64,000 nucleotides of DNA, taken from Rouxiella chamberiensis (GTDB lineage Bacteria > Pseudomonadota > Gammaproteobacteria > Enterobacterales > Enterobacteriaceae). The stretch is from contig NZ_CP114058.1 of NCBI RefSeq assembly GCF_026967475.1, positions 1,488,001 to 1,552,000 of the forward strand. The letters are read 5' to 3'. Both the position numbers and the translations under genes were made by a program. Shown here piece after piece: positions 19,920-30,541 of this stretch. Under the pieces are notes generated by a model. That model saw nothing but the letters and a program-made list of their open reading frames with translations, made no database searches and was not told the origin of the DNA. Position 1 is the stretch's first letter. Each line of letters starts with the position of its first letter.

Positions 19920-20048
19920 TCAGGTGGGCGCTTTATCGCCGGATTCGGGCGCATTGTGAGGATCATCTTTTTCGGTATCGGGCTGAGGATTATCTTTAGC
20001 CCGTTTTAAATCCTCTTCGTCTTTATCAAACTCTTTATGTTTACTCAT
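19920..20048 (-). CDS. Small highly charged hypothetical protein, 42 aa
   Basis: A short reading frame starting at the ATG at 20048 with TAAGGAGC well placed upstream (GGAG, 6-7 bases). It encodes a very hydrophilic peptide rich in Lys, Asp and Glu (MSKHKEFDKDEEDLKRAKDN at the start), with Pro, Asn and Gly toward the end and no hydrophobic segment. It is the last gene of the yciF-yciE direction, 123 bp after yciE, though a hairpin lies between. E. coli has the small KGG-repeat protein YciG next to yciFE; this one lacks KGG motifs. It is probably intrinsically disordered and stress-related. Its stop lies 12 bp from the convergent alcohol dehydrogenase stop. Confidence 0.65.
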   Translation of the reverse strand: MSKHKEFDKDEEDLKRAKDNPQPDTEKDDPHNAPESGDKAPT

Positions 20049-20102
20049 AAGGGCTCCTTACTGGTTCATATTTATTGACGTCGTTGCAGTCAAGGCTGAA
20101 AT

Positions 20103-20123
20103 AAACCCGCCATTGGCGGGTTT
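20103..20123 (-). terminator. Rho-independent terminator after yciE
   Basis: Perfect 9-bp stem AAACCCGCC/GGCGGGTTT with a 3-base loop. Read on the minus strand it is followed by ATTTC, just after the yciE stop. A second hairpin GCTCGT/ACGAGC (20129-20147) lies between it and the stop. Some read-through to the 42-aa gene is possible. Confidence 0.7.
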
Positions 20124-20171
20124 AAGGCGCTCGTAAATTAAACGAGCATAACGCAATAGGTATTAAGCGAA

Positions 20172-20687
20172 TCAGCGTTTGCTTTCTTGATCCGGATTAT
20201 CAAGACGTGCCAGATATTCTTTTGTCACGGCAGGGCTATGCTCGGCGAGCCAGGCCGCCATCGCTTCTTCCTGTTTTTTGATTTGCAGGAAGATTTTGGC
20301 GCCTTCCAAATCGCCAACGGCTTCCGCTGCGGCAATAAGATTCGTGTAGGAGGCAATTTCGAGATGTTCGAAAACGTAGCCGCTTATGCTGCCTTTAATG
20401 ACTTCGTCGCTCGCGAACATCCCGCCAAATGCCTGACCGGCCGCCGCCACTTTCCCTGCGACATCCTTGAAGGTTGAACTGGAGGTATCGAGTCTGTCGA
20501 GCACGGATTTTACGAGACGCTGCTGATCCTGCGTTTCGGTAATATGGCGGGTTATTCCTTCCTGCAGCACGGGATAGTGCTCAAGACGGTCGGCCATTTT
20601 TTTGAGCATGGCTTCTGCCTGTTCTTCCATGGCATGAGCATCGCGTACCCAGTCGATATAATCTTCATAAGCTTTTGAGTGACTCAT
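20172..20687 (-). CDS. yciE: YciE-like ferritin-like stress protein (DUF892)
   Basis: Helical ferritin-like protein of 171 aa. The pattern 'DYIDWVRDAHAMEEQAEAML', 'TRHITETQDQ', 'KGSISGYVFEHLEIASYTNL' and 'EEAMAAWLAEH' closely follows E. coli YciE. The paired Glu and His residues suggest a di-metal site, but the function of the family is unresolved; in E. coli it is RpoS-associated and osmotically induced. The start is the ATG at 20687 with AGAGGGA upstream; an upstream in-frame ATG at 20735 lacks a site. It is downstream of yciF and probably co-transcribed with it. Confidence 0.92.
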   Translation of the reverse strand: MSHSKAYEDYIDWVRDAHAMEEQAEAMLKKMADRLEHYPVLQEGITRHITETQDQQRLVKSVLDRLDTSSSTFKDVAGKVAAAGQAFGGMFASDEVIKGSISGYVFEHLEIASYTNLIAAAEAVGDLEGAKIFLQIKKQEEAMAAWLAEHSPAVTKEYLARLDNPDQESKR

Positions 20688-20760
20688 AGTCGTTCCCTCT
20701 TGGTCGGTATTGATGTAATAACCTGAATGTGTCATGACAAAAAAGCATTCTGCCCAATAA

Positions 20761-21235
20761 TTACTTCTGAGATTCTGCGATTGCCGTCAGTTTTTCGTCG
20801 GTATTTTTTCTTCCTGCAGGGTTTCAAGTAAAAGCGTGGCCGCTTCGGTATAACCCAGTTTTTTAGCCAGCGCGGCTAAGGTTCCGTAAGTGGCTATTTC
20901 ATAATGTTCGACTTTTGCGCCGCCCCAATTAGCCCCGCATCAAGCACTTCACCCTTTTCAACCGAGTCGATAAGCTCTTGCGCCTCTTCCACCAGCCCTT
21001 CCATGGCATGACATTTCATGCGCTTGATGCGCAGTTCGTCGGAAGATTCGACCACTTTGTCCAGCCTTTCAAGCTGGCCCTGAGTCTCTTCAAGGTGCAA
21101 TTTAAAGGCCTCGACCAGTTTGGGATCGGTTGCCGCTCTCGCCATTTTGGGCAGCGCCTTGGTAATTTGTCGTTCGGCACTGTATACATCAGATAAGTCG
21201 TGAATAAATAACTCTTTTAATGTAGAAATGGCCAT
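20761..21235 (-). pseudogene. yciF: YciF-like ferritin-like stress protein (DUF892), two frameshifts
   Basis: Homologue of E. coli YciF. Its N-terminal 107 residues are intact ('TLKELFIHDLSDVYSAERQ', 'LHLEETQGQLERLDKVVES', 'IKRMKCHAMEGLVEEAQE'). At the A/T run 20913-20916 the frame shifts; one added base continues with '[20 protein letters not shown]', exactly the family sequence. A second missing base in the T6 run at 20804-20809 must be added to finish with '[14 protein letters not shown]' and the stop at 20761. Corrected, it is about 158 aa, near normal. AGGAGAA precedes the start. With yciE it forms a general-stress pair. Both breaks are one-base homopolymer shortages. Confidence 0.86.
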
Positions 21236-21921
21236 GACGTTCTCCTAAATAAGATGCTCAATAGTGACTAGCAACAGGTAAAATAATAGTTCATGATTAT
21301 TACCCGCCGGGGGTTTCGGATTTATCTTAACCACAATTTAAATATTTGATTAAATTATTCTTGATAAGTCTGGCTATTTATTTTGTTTAGGGGATCTTAA
21401 ATTTTTACCGAATTAATTCACCAAAACGCGATATTTCAAGGGACTGATGAGGGAAATATTTACAGGGCATCGATGACCGCACAGGAAAACAGGATCTACG
21501 CCTGTCATTTTTTAAAATCACATAATTGAACGCTTTATCGTTATTAATCATGCGAGAAGCATTAAACGCCGGAAACTGTCGAATAAGCTTGTATAAAATT
21601 GCTACGTCAGTCACCCTGAACGCGGCTGGAACCTGCATGACTTTCTGCTCTGAAATTCATCCCGTCAGGCCCGGCGCGTCAATTCGTGGAATTCGCTTAA
21701 TCGCCTTCGCGCGTTACGAGGCGATTTCAGACAAAATGTATCGGGCACACTCATGCCTGCCCTTATCTCTACTACTTTCCCTGCTAAACTAGACCTATCT
21801 GGCTAATTTTTGACCTAGCCGCCCCGTGAGGCCAGCCTCTATCGGCTTCATCTATTCTTTGCTGTGCGTACACAGACCTTTTTTCGTTCTCACTCATGCG
21901 TACGCACGAGGAAACATATAC
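21236..21921. other. Long AT-rich intergenic region between yciF and the cyclic glucan synthase
   Basis: 686 bp between divergent genes. I see no convincing coding sequence: the open frames here lack ribosome sites and recognisable composition. It must hold both promoters. GCTAAACTAGA at 21783-21793 resembles the RpoS-type -10 consensus and would suit a stationary-phase promoter for the glucan synthase, but it is a weak match. The base composition is lower in GC than that of the flanking genes. Confidence 0.4.
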
Positions 21922-24900
21922 GTGAAAATGGCTTTCGTTCCATGGATCAAGAATCGAAGGGATCTCCACGCCTCACAGGGAATAGCGTCGAGTAGTGATG
22001 ATGACGAACGCGAAATCATGCCCATTGCGGCCGAGATTTTCTCCGCCGACCAAATGGAGCGCTTCGGCGAAAAGCTGGCGCAATCCCACAAGCTCTCCCC
22101 CAAAAAGGCCCCTTATTACCTGCTTAACCGGCTGACTGACAGTGAAAAAATTCTGTCGGATAACTGCAATATCCTCTCGGCGGGCGGGGAAAAAGTATCG
22201 CGCCCGCCGGAGAATGGCTGCTCGACAACTTTTATCTTATCGAAGAACACATCAGGCTGGTGCGCCAACTGCTGCCTAAAAATTTCGGTAAAGGCCTGCC
22301 TACGCTCGTGAGTCCGCAAAGTTGTCCGCGCATCTATGATATCGCCACCGAGGCCATTGCGCACAGCGACGGTCATTGGGATGAAACCACACTCACCCGT
22401 TTTATCGCCTCGTATCAGAAAGTGACGCCGTTAAAGCTGGGGGAACTCTGGGCGTTTCCGGGCATGTTGCGTCTGGCCTTGATTGAAAACCTGCGCCGTA
22501 TCAGCATAGAAGTCACCAAGGCGCAGCAGGAGCGTAATCTGGCCGAATTCTGGGCCAATAAAATTCAGGATAGCGCAGAATACCGGCCCGCCGAGCTTAT
22601 CATCGTGATTGCCGATATGGCGCGGACCAATCCCCCGCGCACCAGCGCTTTCGTCGCCGAACTGGTGCGTCGACTGCAAGGTCACGGCTCTATGCTGGCG
22701 CTGCCCCTTACCTGGATAGAACAGCGGTTGGCCGATGTGGGCCTGACCTCGGCCGAAATGATCAATCGTTACAACCAGCAGTTGGCGTTAAGCCAGCTTT
22801 CGGTGAGCAACAGCATCGCCGGTCTGAGAAAACTGAATGAGATGAACTGGGCCGATTTCGCGGAAAGCGTCAGCGTGGTCGAGAAGATTCTGCGTCAGGA
22901 CCCGGCCGAAATCTACGCCGCCATGTCTTTTGCCACCCGCGACAACTACCGCCATGTCATCGAAAAGCTGGCCCGCCATTGTGCCTTCAACGAGCAGGAA
23001 ATCGCCCGCCGCGTGATTGCATTGAGTCAGGTGGCCCAACCCGGTAGTCAGCAGCATCACGTGGGCTACTATCTGGTCGATAATGGCCGCAGCGGCCTCG
23101 AAAGTACGCTCAACATTCGCTACACCAAAATGAACTACTTCCGTCATCAGATGAATAAAACGCCGCTGCTTTCATGGCTCGGCAGTCTGAGTCTGCTGAT
23201 AACGGCCCTGACCGCCAATCTGCTGTTTGAAACCCGGCAAAGCGGCATGGGCTGGACCTTATGGCTCCTGCTTGTACCGATTGTATTGATGTGCAGCCAG
23301 TTCACGATGGACATGCTCAGTGAGATGGCGACACGCAGCCGAACGCCGCGCTCTCTGCCCAGAATGGATTTTTCCCAGCATATTCCCGAAGAGTGCGGCA
23401 CCCTGGTCGCCATTCCCTGCCTACTTAGCAGCCGTCAGGGAATCGACCGCTTGATCAACTCCCTTGAAGTCTGCTATCTCGGCAATACCTCGCCCAATCT
23501 CTATTTTTCTTTGGTGGCCGATTTTCTCGATAGCGACAGTGCGGCGAGTCCGGGCAACGACCTGCTGCTCGCCTATGCCAGCAGCAAAATCGGCCAGTTA
23601 AACCGCCGCTATGACCAGACCGGCGAATCTTCCGTCGCACGCTTTAGCCTGCTACATCGTGAAAGTCTGTTCAACACGGCCGAAGGTGTCTGGATGGGTC
23701 AGGAGCGTAAAAGAGGCAAGCTGGCCGCCTTGAACCGCTGGCTACGTGGTGCCGAGGGCGTATTCACCACCTGCATAGGTGCTTCGCAGCAACAGCTTTC
23801 GCGCGTGAAATACGTGATAACCCTCGACAGCGATACCCTGCTGCCGCGCGATCACGCCCATCAGATGATTGCGACCATGGCCCATCCGCTGAACCGGCCG
23901 TTTTACGATGCCGCCCAGCACCGTGTCGTGAAAGGCTACGGCATTCTGCAACCACGGCTCGCCGAAGAGATCCCGCGTTACGGACAAAGCCGCTATGCGG
24001 CGGTCAGCAGCAGTCTGCCGGGTATCGATCCTTACTCGTCCATGTCGTCGGATATCTATCAGGATCTCTTCGGGGAAGGCTCCTTCGTCGGCAAGGGAAT
24101 TTACGACGTGGATATGTTCACGCTCGCCAACGAAAATACCTGTCCCGAAAATCTGGTGCTGAGTCATGACCTGCTTGAAGGCTGTTACGCCCGTTCCGGC
24201 GTGTTAAGCGATGTTGTGCTGTATGAACAGTATCCGGCCAGTTATCTGGTCGATGTTGCCCGCCGAAGCCGCTGGATACGCGGTGACTGGCAGTTACTGA
24301 ACTGGCTGCGTCTGCGGGTTCGGCAGGCAGACGGCACCTTCTGCGCCAATCCGCTCAGCATGCTGTCGCGCTGGAAACTGCTCGACAACCTGCGCCGCAG
24401 TCTGGTTGCGCCATCTCTGCTGATTATTTTGTTCAGCGCACTGTTGCTGGTGCCGAATCCCATGTACTGGCTAAAATTCGTGACGGCGTTGCTGCTGTTC
24501 CCGAGTTTGATGGCGCTGGGTTTTAATCTCATCAACAAGGGCGCGCACATCCATCTCATGCCGCATTTCATGTCCGTGATGTGCGGGATTTTATCGCGGC
24601 TGTCGCGCATCGGGTTGTACCTCGCCACCTTGCCCCACGAAAGCGGCTACACCCTGAAGGCCATTTTCGTGACCCTGTGGCGGTTGAACGTCAGCCATCG
24701 CCACTTGCAGGAGTGGACCAGCAGCAGCGAAACCTGTAAACCCTACTTTTCGCTGTCGATAGCCAATCTTTATGGCGTGATGTGGGTCAACCCGCTGGCG
24801 GGATTACTGCTTATCCTGCTCACGCTCGAGCATAATCCGGCCTTTATGCCCCTCGCGCTGCCGTTGGGACTGGTATGGATCCTGGCACCGGTGCTGGTCG

Positions 24901-27900
24901 GCTGGATGAGCCGCACGCCCGAACAACCTGTTGCCACCGTCTATCGCACGCAGCGGGTTTTCCTGCGCCGGATCAGCCGTGAAACCTGGTCCTACTTCTC
25001 TGCCTTCGTCAATCCGCAGGAGAACTGGCTGCCGCCCGACAACTATCAGGAAGTGCCCGAACCCAAAGTGGCGCACCGTACTTCTCCCACAAACATCGGG
25101 CTGTCGCTGCTCGCCAACCTTACGGCCATGGATTTCGGTTATCTGTCGCAGGGCGCATTACTGACGCGCACGGGCAATACGCTGGATACGCTGGACAAAC
25201 TCGAGCACTATCGCGGCCATCTTTATAACTGGTATGACACCCGCTCGCTGGCGCCTCTCAATCCGCGCTACATCTCCAGTGTCGACAGCGGCAATCTGGC
25301 CGGACACTTGCTGGTGCTGGGCACGGGGATCACGCATCTGCGCAATCGACCGGCGCTCGATGTTACGCAAATGCTGGCGGGCCTTGAAGACACCCTGCTG
25401 CTGACCGAAAGCGAAGCGACTCCCGCCATGCGAGCCGGTTTAGGCAAACTGCGCCATGTCTGGCAGCAGGCGACGGCTTCACCGGTCAATCTGGTTATCG
25501 GTCTGCTCAAAGAGATGCAGCGCCAATGTGAAGAATTACTGCAACACAGCAATATCAACGGTCATTGGCTCAGCGAATTATCGGCGCAGCTCGCGGACTT
25601 CATTCAGGAGTGGTCATTACTGTTTGACTGGATGATTGAAGCGCCCGTCAACGGTAAAATGCCGTCCCTGTTGCTGATTTCACAAATGGCGATCGCCGAG
25701 CAGGAAAAGGGAAATTCGGTGCTTGAGGCCCACAAGCTGGCGCTGGCGGCCAATATCGCCCATCAGCGACTGGCGCTTATCAACGAACTCGATCTGCGCC
25801 TGCGCGATCACGCGCGCATGGATTTTAAATTCCTCTACAACAAAGAAACACAACTGCTCAGCGTCGGCTATAACTGCGAAAACAACAAGCTGGACAGCGG
25901 CAGTTATGACCTTCTGCCGTCTGAAATTCGCCTCACCAGCTATCTGGCTATCGCCACCAACCAGTTGCCGCAGAAAAGCTGGTTTGCGTTGGGCCGCCTG
26001 TTTACGCTGGTCGACAAAGCGCCGTCGCTGATGTCATGGAGCGGCTCGATGTTCGAATACCTGATGCCGCAACTGGTGATGCCGGTTTACCCTAATTCGC
26101 TGCTCGCGCAGATGAGCCGTGCCGCGGTGAATCGCCAGATTGCCTGGGGCAAGGAAAACGGCGTGCCGTGGGGGATTTCAGAGTCGGCCTACGCCGCCTT
26201 CGACCCGAGTCAAAACTACCAGTATCGCGCCTTCGGGGTGCCGGGGCTGGGTCTGAAGCGCGGCCTTGGCGAAGACATGGTCATCGCTCCTTATGCTTCC
26301 TTGATGGCGCTGGTGGTAGAACCTCAGGAAGCCTGCGACAACCTGCAACGACTCGACACGCTCGGCGCACGCGGCAAATACGGCTTTTACGAGGCGCTCG
26401 ACTATTCGCGTTCACGGCTCAACCACGGTGAAATCTTCTCGCTGGTTCGCACCTATATGGCCCACCATCAGGGCATGAGTTTTCTGGCGCTGTCGCATAC
26501 GCTGTTGAATGCGCCAATGGTCGAACGCTTCGTGGCCAATCCCTGGTTGCAGTCGGCCCTGCCGCTGTTGCAGGAAAGAGTGCCCGACACGCCGACCATG
26601 TACAGCCCGCGTCGGCAGTTCGACACCGTGGATGCCCTGCAACCTGTCAGCGCGTCCTATCGCCATTTCACCCGGGTCGACAGCCCCACGCCGGAAGTGC
26701 AGCTGCTTTCCAATAATCAGTATCACCTGATGGTCACGCAGGCCGGCGGCGGGTACAGCACCTGGCGCGACATTGCCCTGACCCGCTGGCGCGCAGACGG
26801 CACACGAGACAACTTCGGCACCTTCTGTTATATCGCCGATCCGCAAACCGGCGAATTCTTTACCAACACCTGGCAACCGGCCGGGATCCCGCTCGACCAT
26901 AAAACGGCGCATTATGAAGCCGTCTTTACCGATGCCGCCGCCGAGTTCACCCGCGTGGAAGGCTCTCTGACGGTTCAGACCAAAATTGTGGTTTCGCCCG
27001 AAGACGATGTCGAAATCCGCCGTCTGACCCTGATACACAAAGGCCGTCAGCCCCGCATTCTGGAACTCACCACCTACACCGAAGTGGTGCTCGCGCCACT
27101 GGCCAACGATCTGGCGCATCGCGCGTTCAGCAATCTGTTCGTACAAACCGAATTAGTGGCCGACCGCGAGGGCATTCTCTGTCATCGTCGTCCGCGCGAA
27201 GAAAACGAAGCCTGCCCGTGGCTGTTCCACACCACGGCCATTCACGGTGAAACGGACAGACGCACCTCATTTGCCACCGATCGCGCAGCCTTTATCGGAC
27301 GCGGCCGTACCTCCGCTTCGCCACAGGCCATGCATCGGACAGGCGCACTCGATAACAGCGCAGGTCCGGTGCTTGATCCCATCTTGTCTATCCGCCATCA
27401 AATCGAGCTGAAACCCGGCGTCCCGCTGATTATCGACCTTATCTACGGTATCGGCGAAACGCGCTCCCAGAGTCTCGGCATGATGGAAAAGTACCGCGAC
27501 CACAACATCGCCGACCGCGTCTTTGCCTTTGCCCGCTCGCACAGTCAGGTGACACTGCGCCAAATCAACGCCAACGAAGAACAGGCCAATCTTTATAATC
27601 AGCTCGCGGGTTCGGTTATTTTTCCAAGCCCCGAAATGCGCCCCAACTCGCAGGTGCTCAGCCGCAATCGCCGTGGCCAGTCGGCGCTCTGGAGTCACTC
27701 CCTGTCCGGCGATATGCCGATCGTTCTGCTGGTGATTACCCGCAGCGAAAACATTTCGTTGGTTACCACCTTGATTCAGGCCCACAGCTACTGGCGGATG
27801 AAAGGACTGGCGGTGGATTTGGTGATTCTCAACGATTCCCACGAGGGCTATCAGCAGGACCTGCACAATCAAATCCTGAATCGCGTGGCCGCCGGGGCCG

Positions 27901-30531
27901 AGTCGAGCCTTATCGATAAAAATGGCGGAATTTACGTCAGAACCAGCGAGCATATTGCGCCGGAAGACTTGATTCTGTTTATGAGCGTGGCGGCCATTGT
28001 TATCGATGACCGCAACGGCGAGCTTATCGATCAGCTCAATAAAAAAGTCCAACCCGCGCAAAGCATTCAGGCCAAGCTGGTCACGTTCAGCAATCTGCCG
28101 CCCATGAACGTGCCGCCGCGTCTCTTCGACCATCAGCAGCTGAAATTCTACAACGATTTTGGCGGGTTCTCGCCCGATGGCCGCGAGTACCAGATTCGCC
28201 TCACGGCAGACAAAAACACCCCGGCGCCGTGGGCAAACGTAATTGCCAACGACAATTTCGGCAGCGTGATTTCGGAAAGCGGTCAGGCCTACACCTGGTT
28301 CGAAAATGCCCATGAATATCGTTTAACGCCCTGGGAGAACGATCCGGTCAGCGACGGCAGCGGAGAAGCCTTCTACCTGCGCGATGAAGAAAACGGCGAA
28401 GTCTGGTCTCCGACGCCGCTTCCCGTGCGCACGCAACATGAGTATCTCAGCCGTCACGGTTTCGGGTACAGCGTCTTCGAGCACCGTCATCTCGGCATTG
28501 ACAGCGAACTGACCATGCTGGTGGCAGAACAGGCGCCGGTGAAACTGTTTATCCTGACGTTAAGCAACGTGTCGGGCCGCACCCGAAAACTCTCCGTCAC
28601 GGGCTATGTGGAATGGGTCATGAGCGACCTGCGGGCGAAATCCGCCATGCATATCGCCACCCGCCCCGCGCAGGTCAACGGCGGCTGTGGCGTGCTTGCC
28701 ACCAACCATTACAGCGACACGGAGGGCGAACGCACCGCCTTCTTTGCGGTCACCGGCGTGCATTGCTCAATCACAGGCGATCGCCGCGACTTCCTGGGTC
28801 GCAACGGCTCTCCTTCCGCCCCCGCCGCACTGCTGCTCGAAAGACTGGCCGACAGAACCAGGTTCAGGGCTTGACCCCTGCGCCGCCGTGCAGTCAGCCA
28901 CCAAACTTATCGATGGCGACCAGCGCACCTTTATCTTTGTACTTGGCCTAGGCAACAGCGCATTCGAGGCAGAGCAGCTTATCCAGCAATTTATGCAGGA
29001 AGAGGCCGCGCGAAATGAACTGGATCGCGTCCATCGCCACTGGCATCGGCGTCTGGATAAAATTCAGGTCACCACGCCCGAGCCTGCGGTCAATCTGCTG
29101 GTCAACGGTTGGCTGGTGTATCAAACGCTGTCGAGCCGAATCATGGCGCGCAGCGGCTATTATCAGTCCGGCGGGGCCTTTGGTTTCAGGGACCAGCTTC
29201 AGGACACGCTGGCGCTGGCGCACGCCGCCCCCGAGCGGATGCGGGCGCAGATTTTGCTGTGTGCCGAGCATCAGTTTGTCGAGGGCGATGTGCAGCACTG
29301 GTGGCATCCGCCGTCCGGTAAAGGGGTGCGCACGCGCTGTTCCGACGACTATCTATGGCTGCCGCTGGCGCTGTGTCACTACATCGAGGTCACCCATGAT
29401 ACCGAGGTTGCCGACAAGCTGGTCGGCTACATCGAGACACGTCTACTGGCCGCGGATGAAGAGTCCTTTTATGGGTTACCGTTACCGAGTGCCTTGAGCG
29501 AAACGCTGTTCCTGCACTGTCTGCGCGCTATCAAGCGTGGTCTTGATTTCGGGGAGCACGGCCTGCCGCTGATGGGCAGCGGAGACTGGAACGACGGCAT
29601 GAATCATGTCGGCATCAAAGGTAAAGGCGAAAGCGTCTGGCTCGGTTTCTTCCTGCTCAACGTGTTGCAGCGCTTTGCGCCGCTTGCCGAAAAACTGGGG
29701 CAGCACGAGGCCGCCACGCTCTGCCATGAGCAGGCCAAACGGCTCAAACAGAATCTTTATGACCACGCATGGGACGGCGAATGGTATCTGCGCGGCTTCT
29801 TCGACAGCGGAGAAACCCTTGGCTCGCACCGGAATCAGGAATGCCAGATAGACGCCATTGCGCAAAGCTGGTCGGTGCTGGCAGGCGCGGAGGATCCCGA
29901 GCGCAGCCGTCAGGCGATGCACGCCCTCGACCATCGACTGGTCGATGAAGAGGTCGGCATCATCAAACTCCTGACTCCGCCGTTTGATGATAACGGGCCA
30001 AATCCCGGTTACATTCGCGGCTATTTACCCGGCGTTCGGGAAAACGGCGGGCAATATACCCACGGGGCAATCTGGGCGGTGATGGCCTTCGCCGAAATGG
30101 GCGAAACCGAGCGTGCCTGGCAGCTCTTCGCGGCCATAAACCCTATCAACCACAGCCTTTCTGGCGATGCCGTTCATCGTTACAAGGTGGAACCCTATGT
30201 CATGACCGCCGATATCTACAGTGTGGAACCCCATGTAGGTCGGGGCGGCTGGAGCTGGTACACCGGATCGGCGGGCTGGGCTTATCGACTGCTCACCGAA
30301 TCCCTGCTCGGCATAAAACGTCACGGCGAATTTATTTCTATCACGACTCGCCTGCCTGCCGACTGGCCGGAAATCAGCCTCACCTACCAGCAAGGCAGCA
30401 GCCAGTACCGCATTACCGTCAAACGCGCCGAAAACGGTCCGCAGGTCTTGCTGGACGGCGAACCGCTGGCCGACGCCTTGATTCCTGTCGAGGATGACGG
30501 AGAGGCGCATCAGGTCGAGGTATGGGTATAA
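21922..30531 (+). pseudogene. ndvB: Cyclic beta-glucan synthase, NdvB/ChvB type (GT84 + glycoamylase + GH94), two frameshifts
   Basis: Giant inner-membrane enzyme, about 2,870 aa when corrected, the usual size of NdvB/ChvB/Cgs. These make cyclic beta-1,2-glucans for the periplasm from UDP-glucose. In order: a cytoplasmic N-terminal region; two membrane helices near residues 410-465; a GT84 domain with 'VITLDSDTLLPRD' (about 635) and 'RRSRWIRGDWQL' (about 780); further helices to about 1,000; a glycoamylase-like domain ('GLKRGLGEDMVIAPYASLM', 'GARGKYGFYEALDY', near 1,450); and two GH94-type halves, the second with the catalytic-Asp motif 'MGSGDWNDGMNHVG' near 2,555. The frame breaks at the C3 run 22203-22205 (one base short) and near 28857-28862 (one extra). 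The GTG at 21922 is chosen because GAGGAAA lies 7 bases upstream. In this order it is rare in enteric bacteria. Confidence 0.9.
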
Positions 30532-30541
30532 CGCAGGCCGA

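Noticed and set aside
21405..21792. Small open frames in the yciF-glucan synthase spacer
   Set aside because: They overlap each other on both strands, lack ribosome sites and have no recognisable composition or motif.
27267..28313. 348-codon open frame on the minus strand
   Set aside because: It lies entirely antisense to the cyclic glucan synthase and has no recognisable domain.
16690..30531. Genomic island or prophage carrying the glucan and stress genes
   Set aside because: No integrase, tRNA, direct repeats or insertion sequence was found at either edge, and codon use is like the rest of the window apart from AT-rich spacers.
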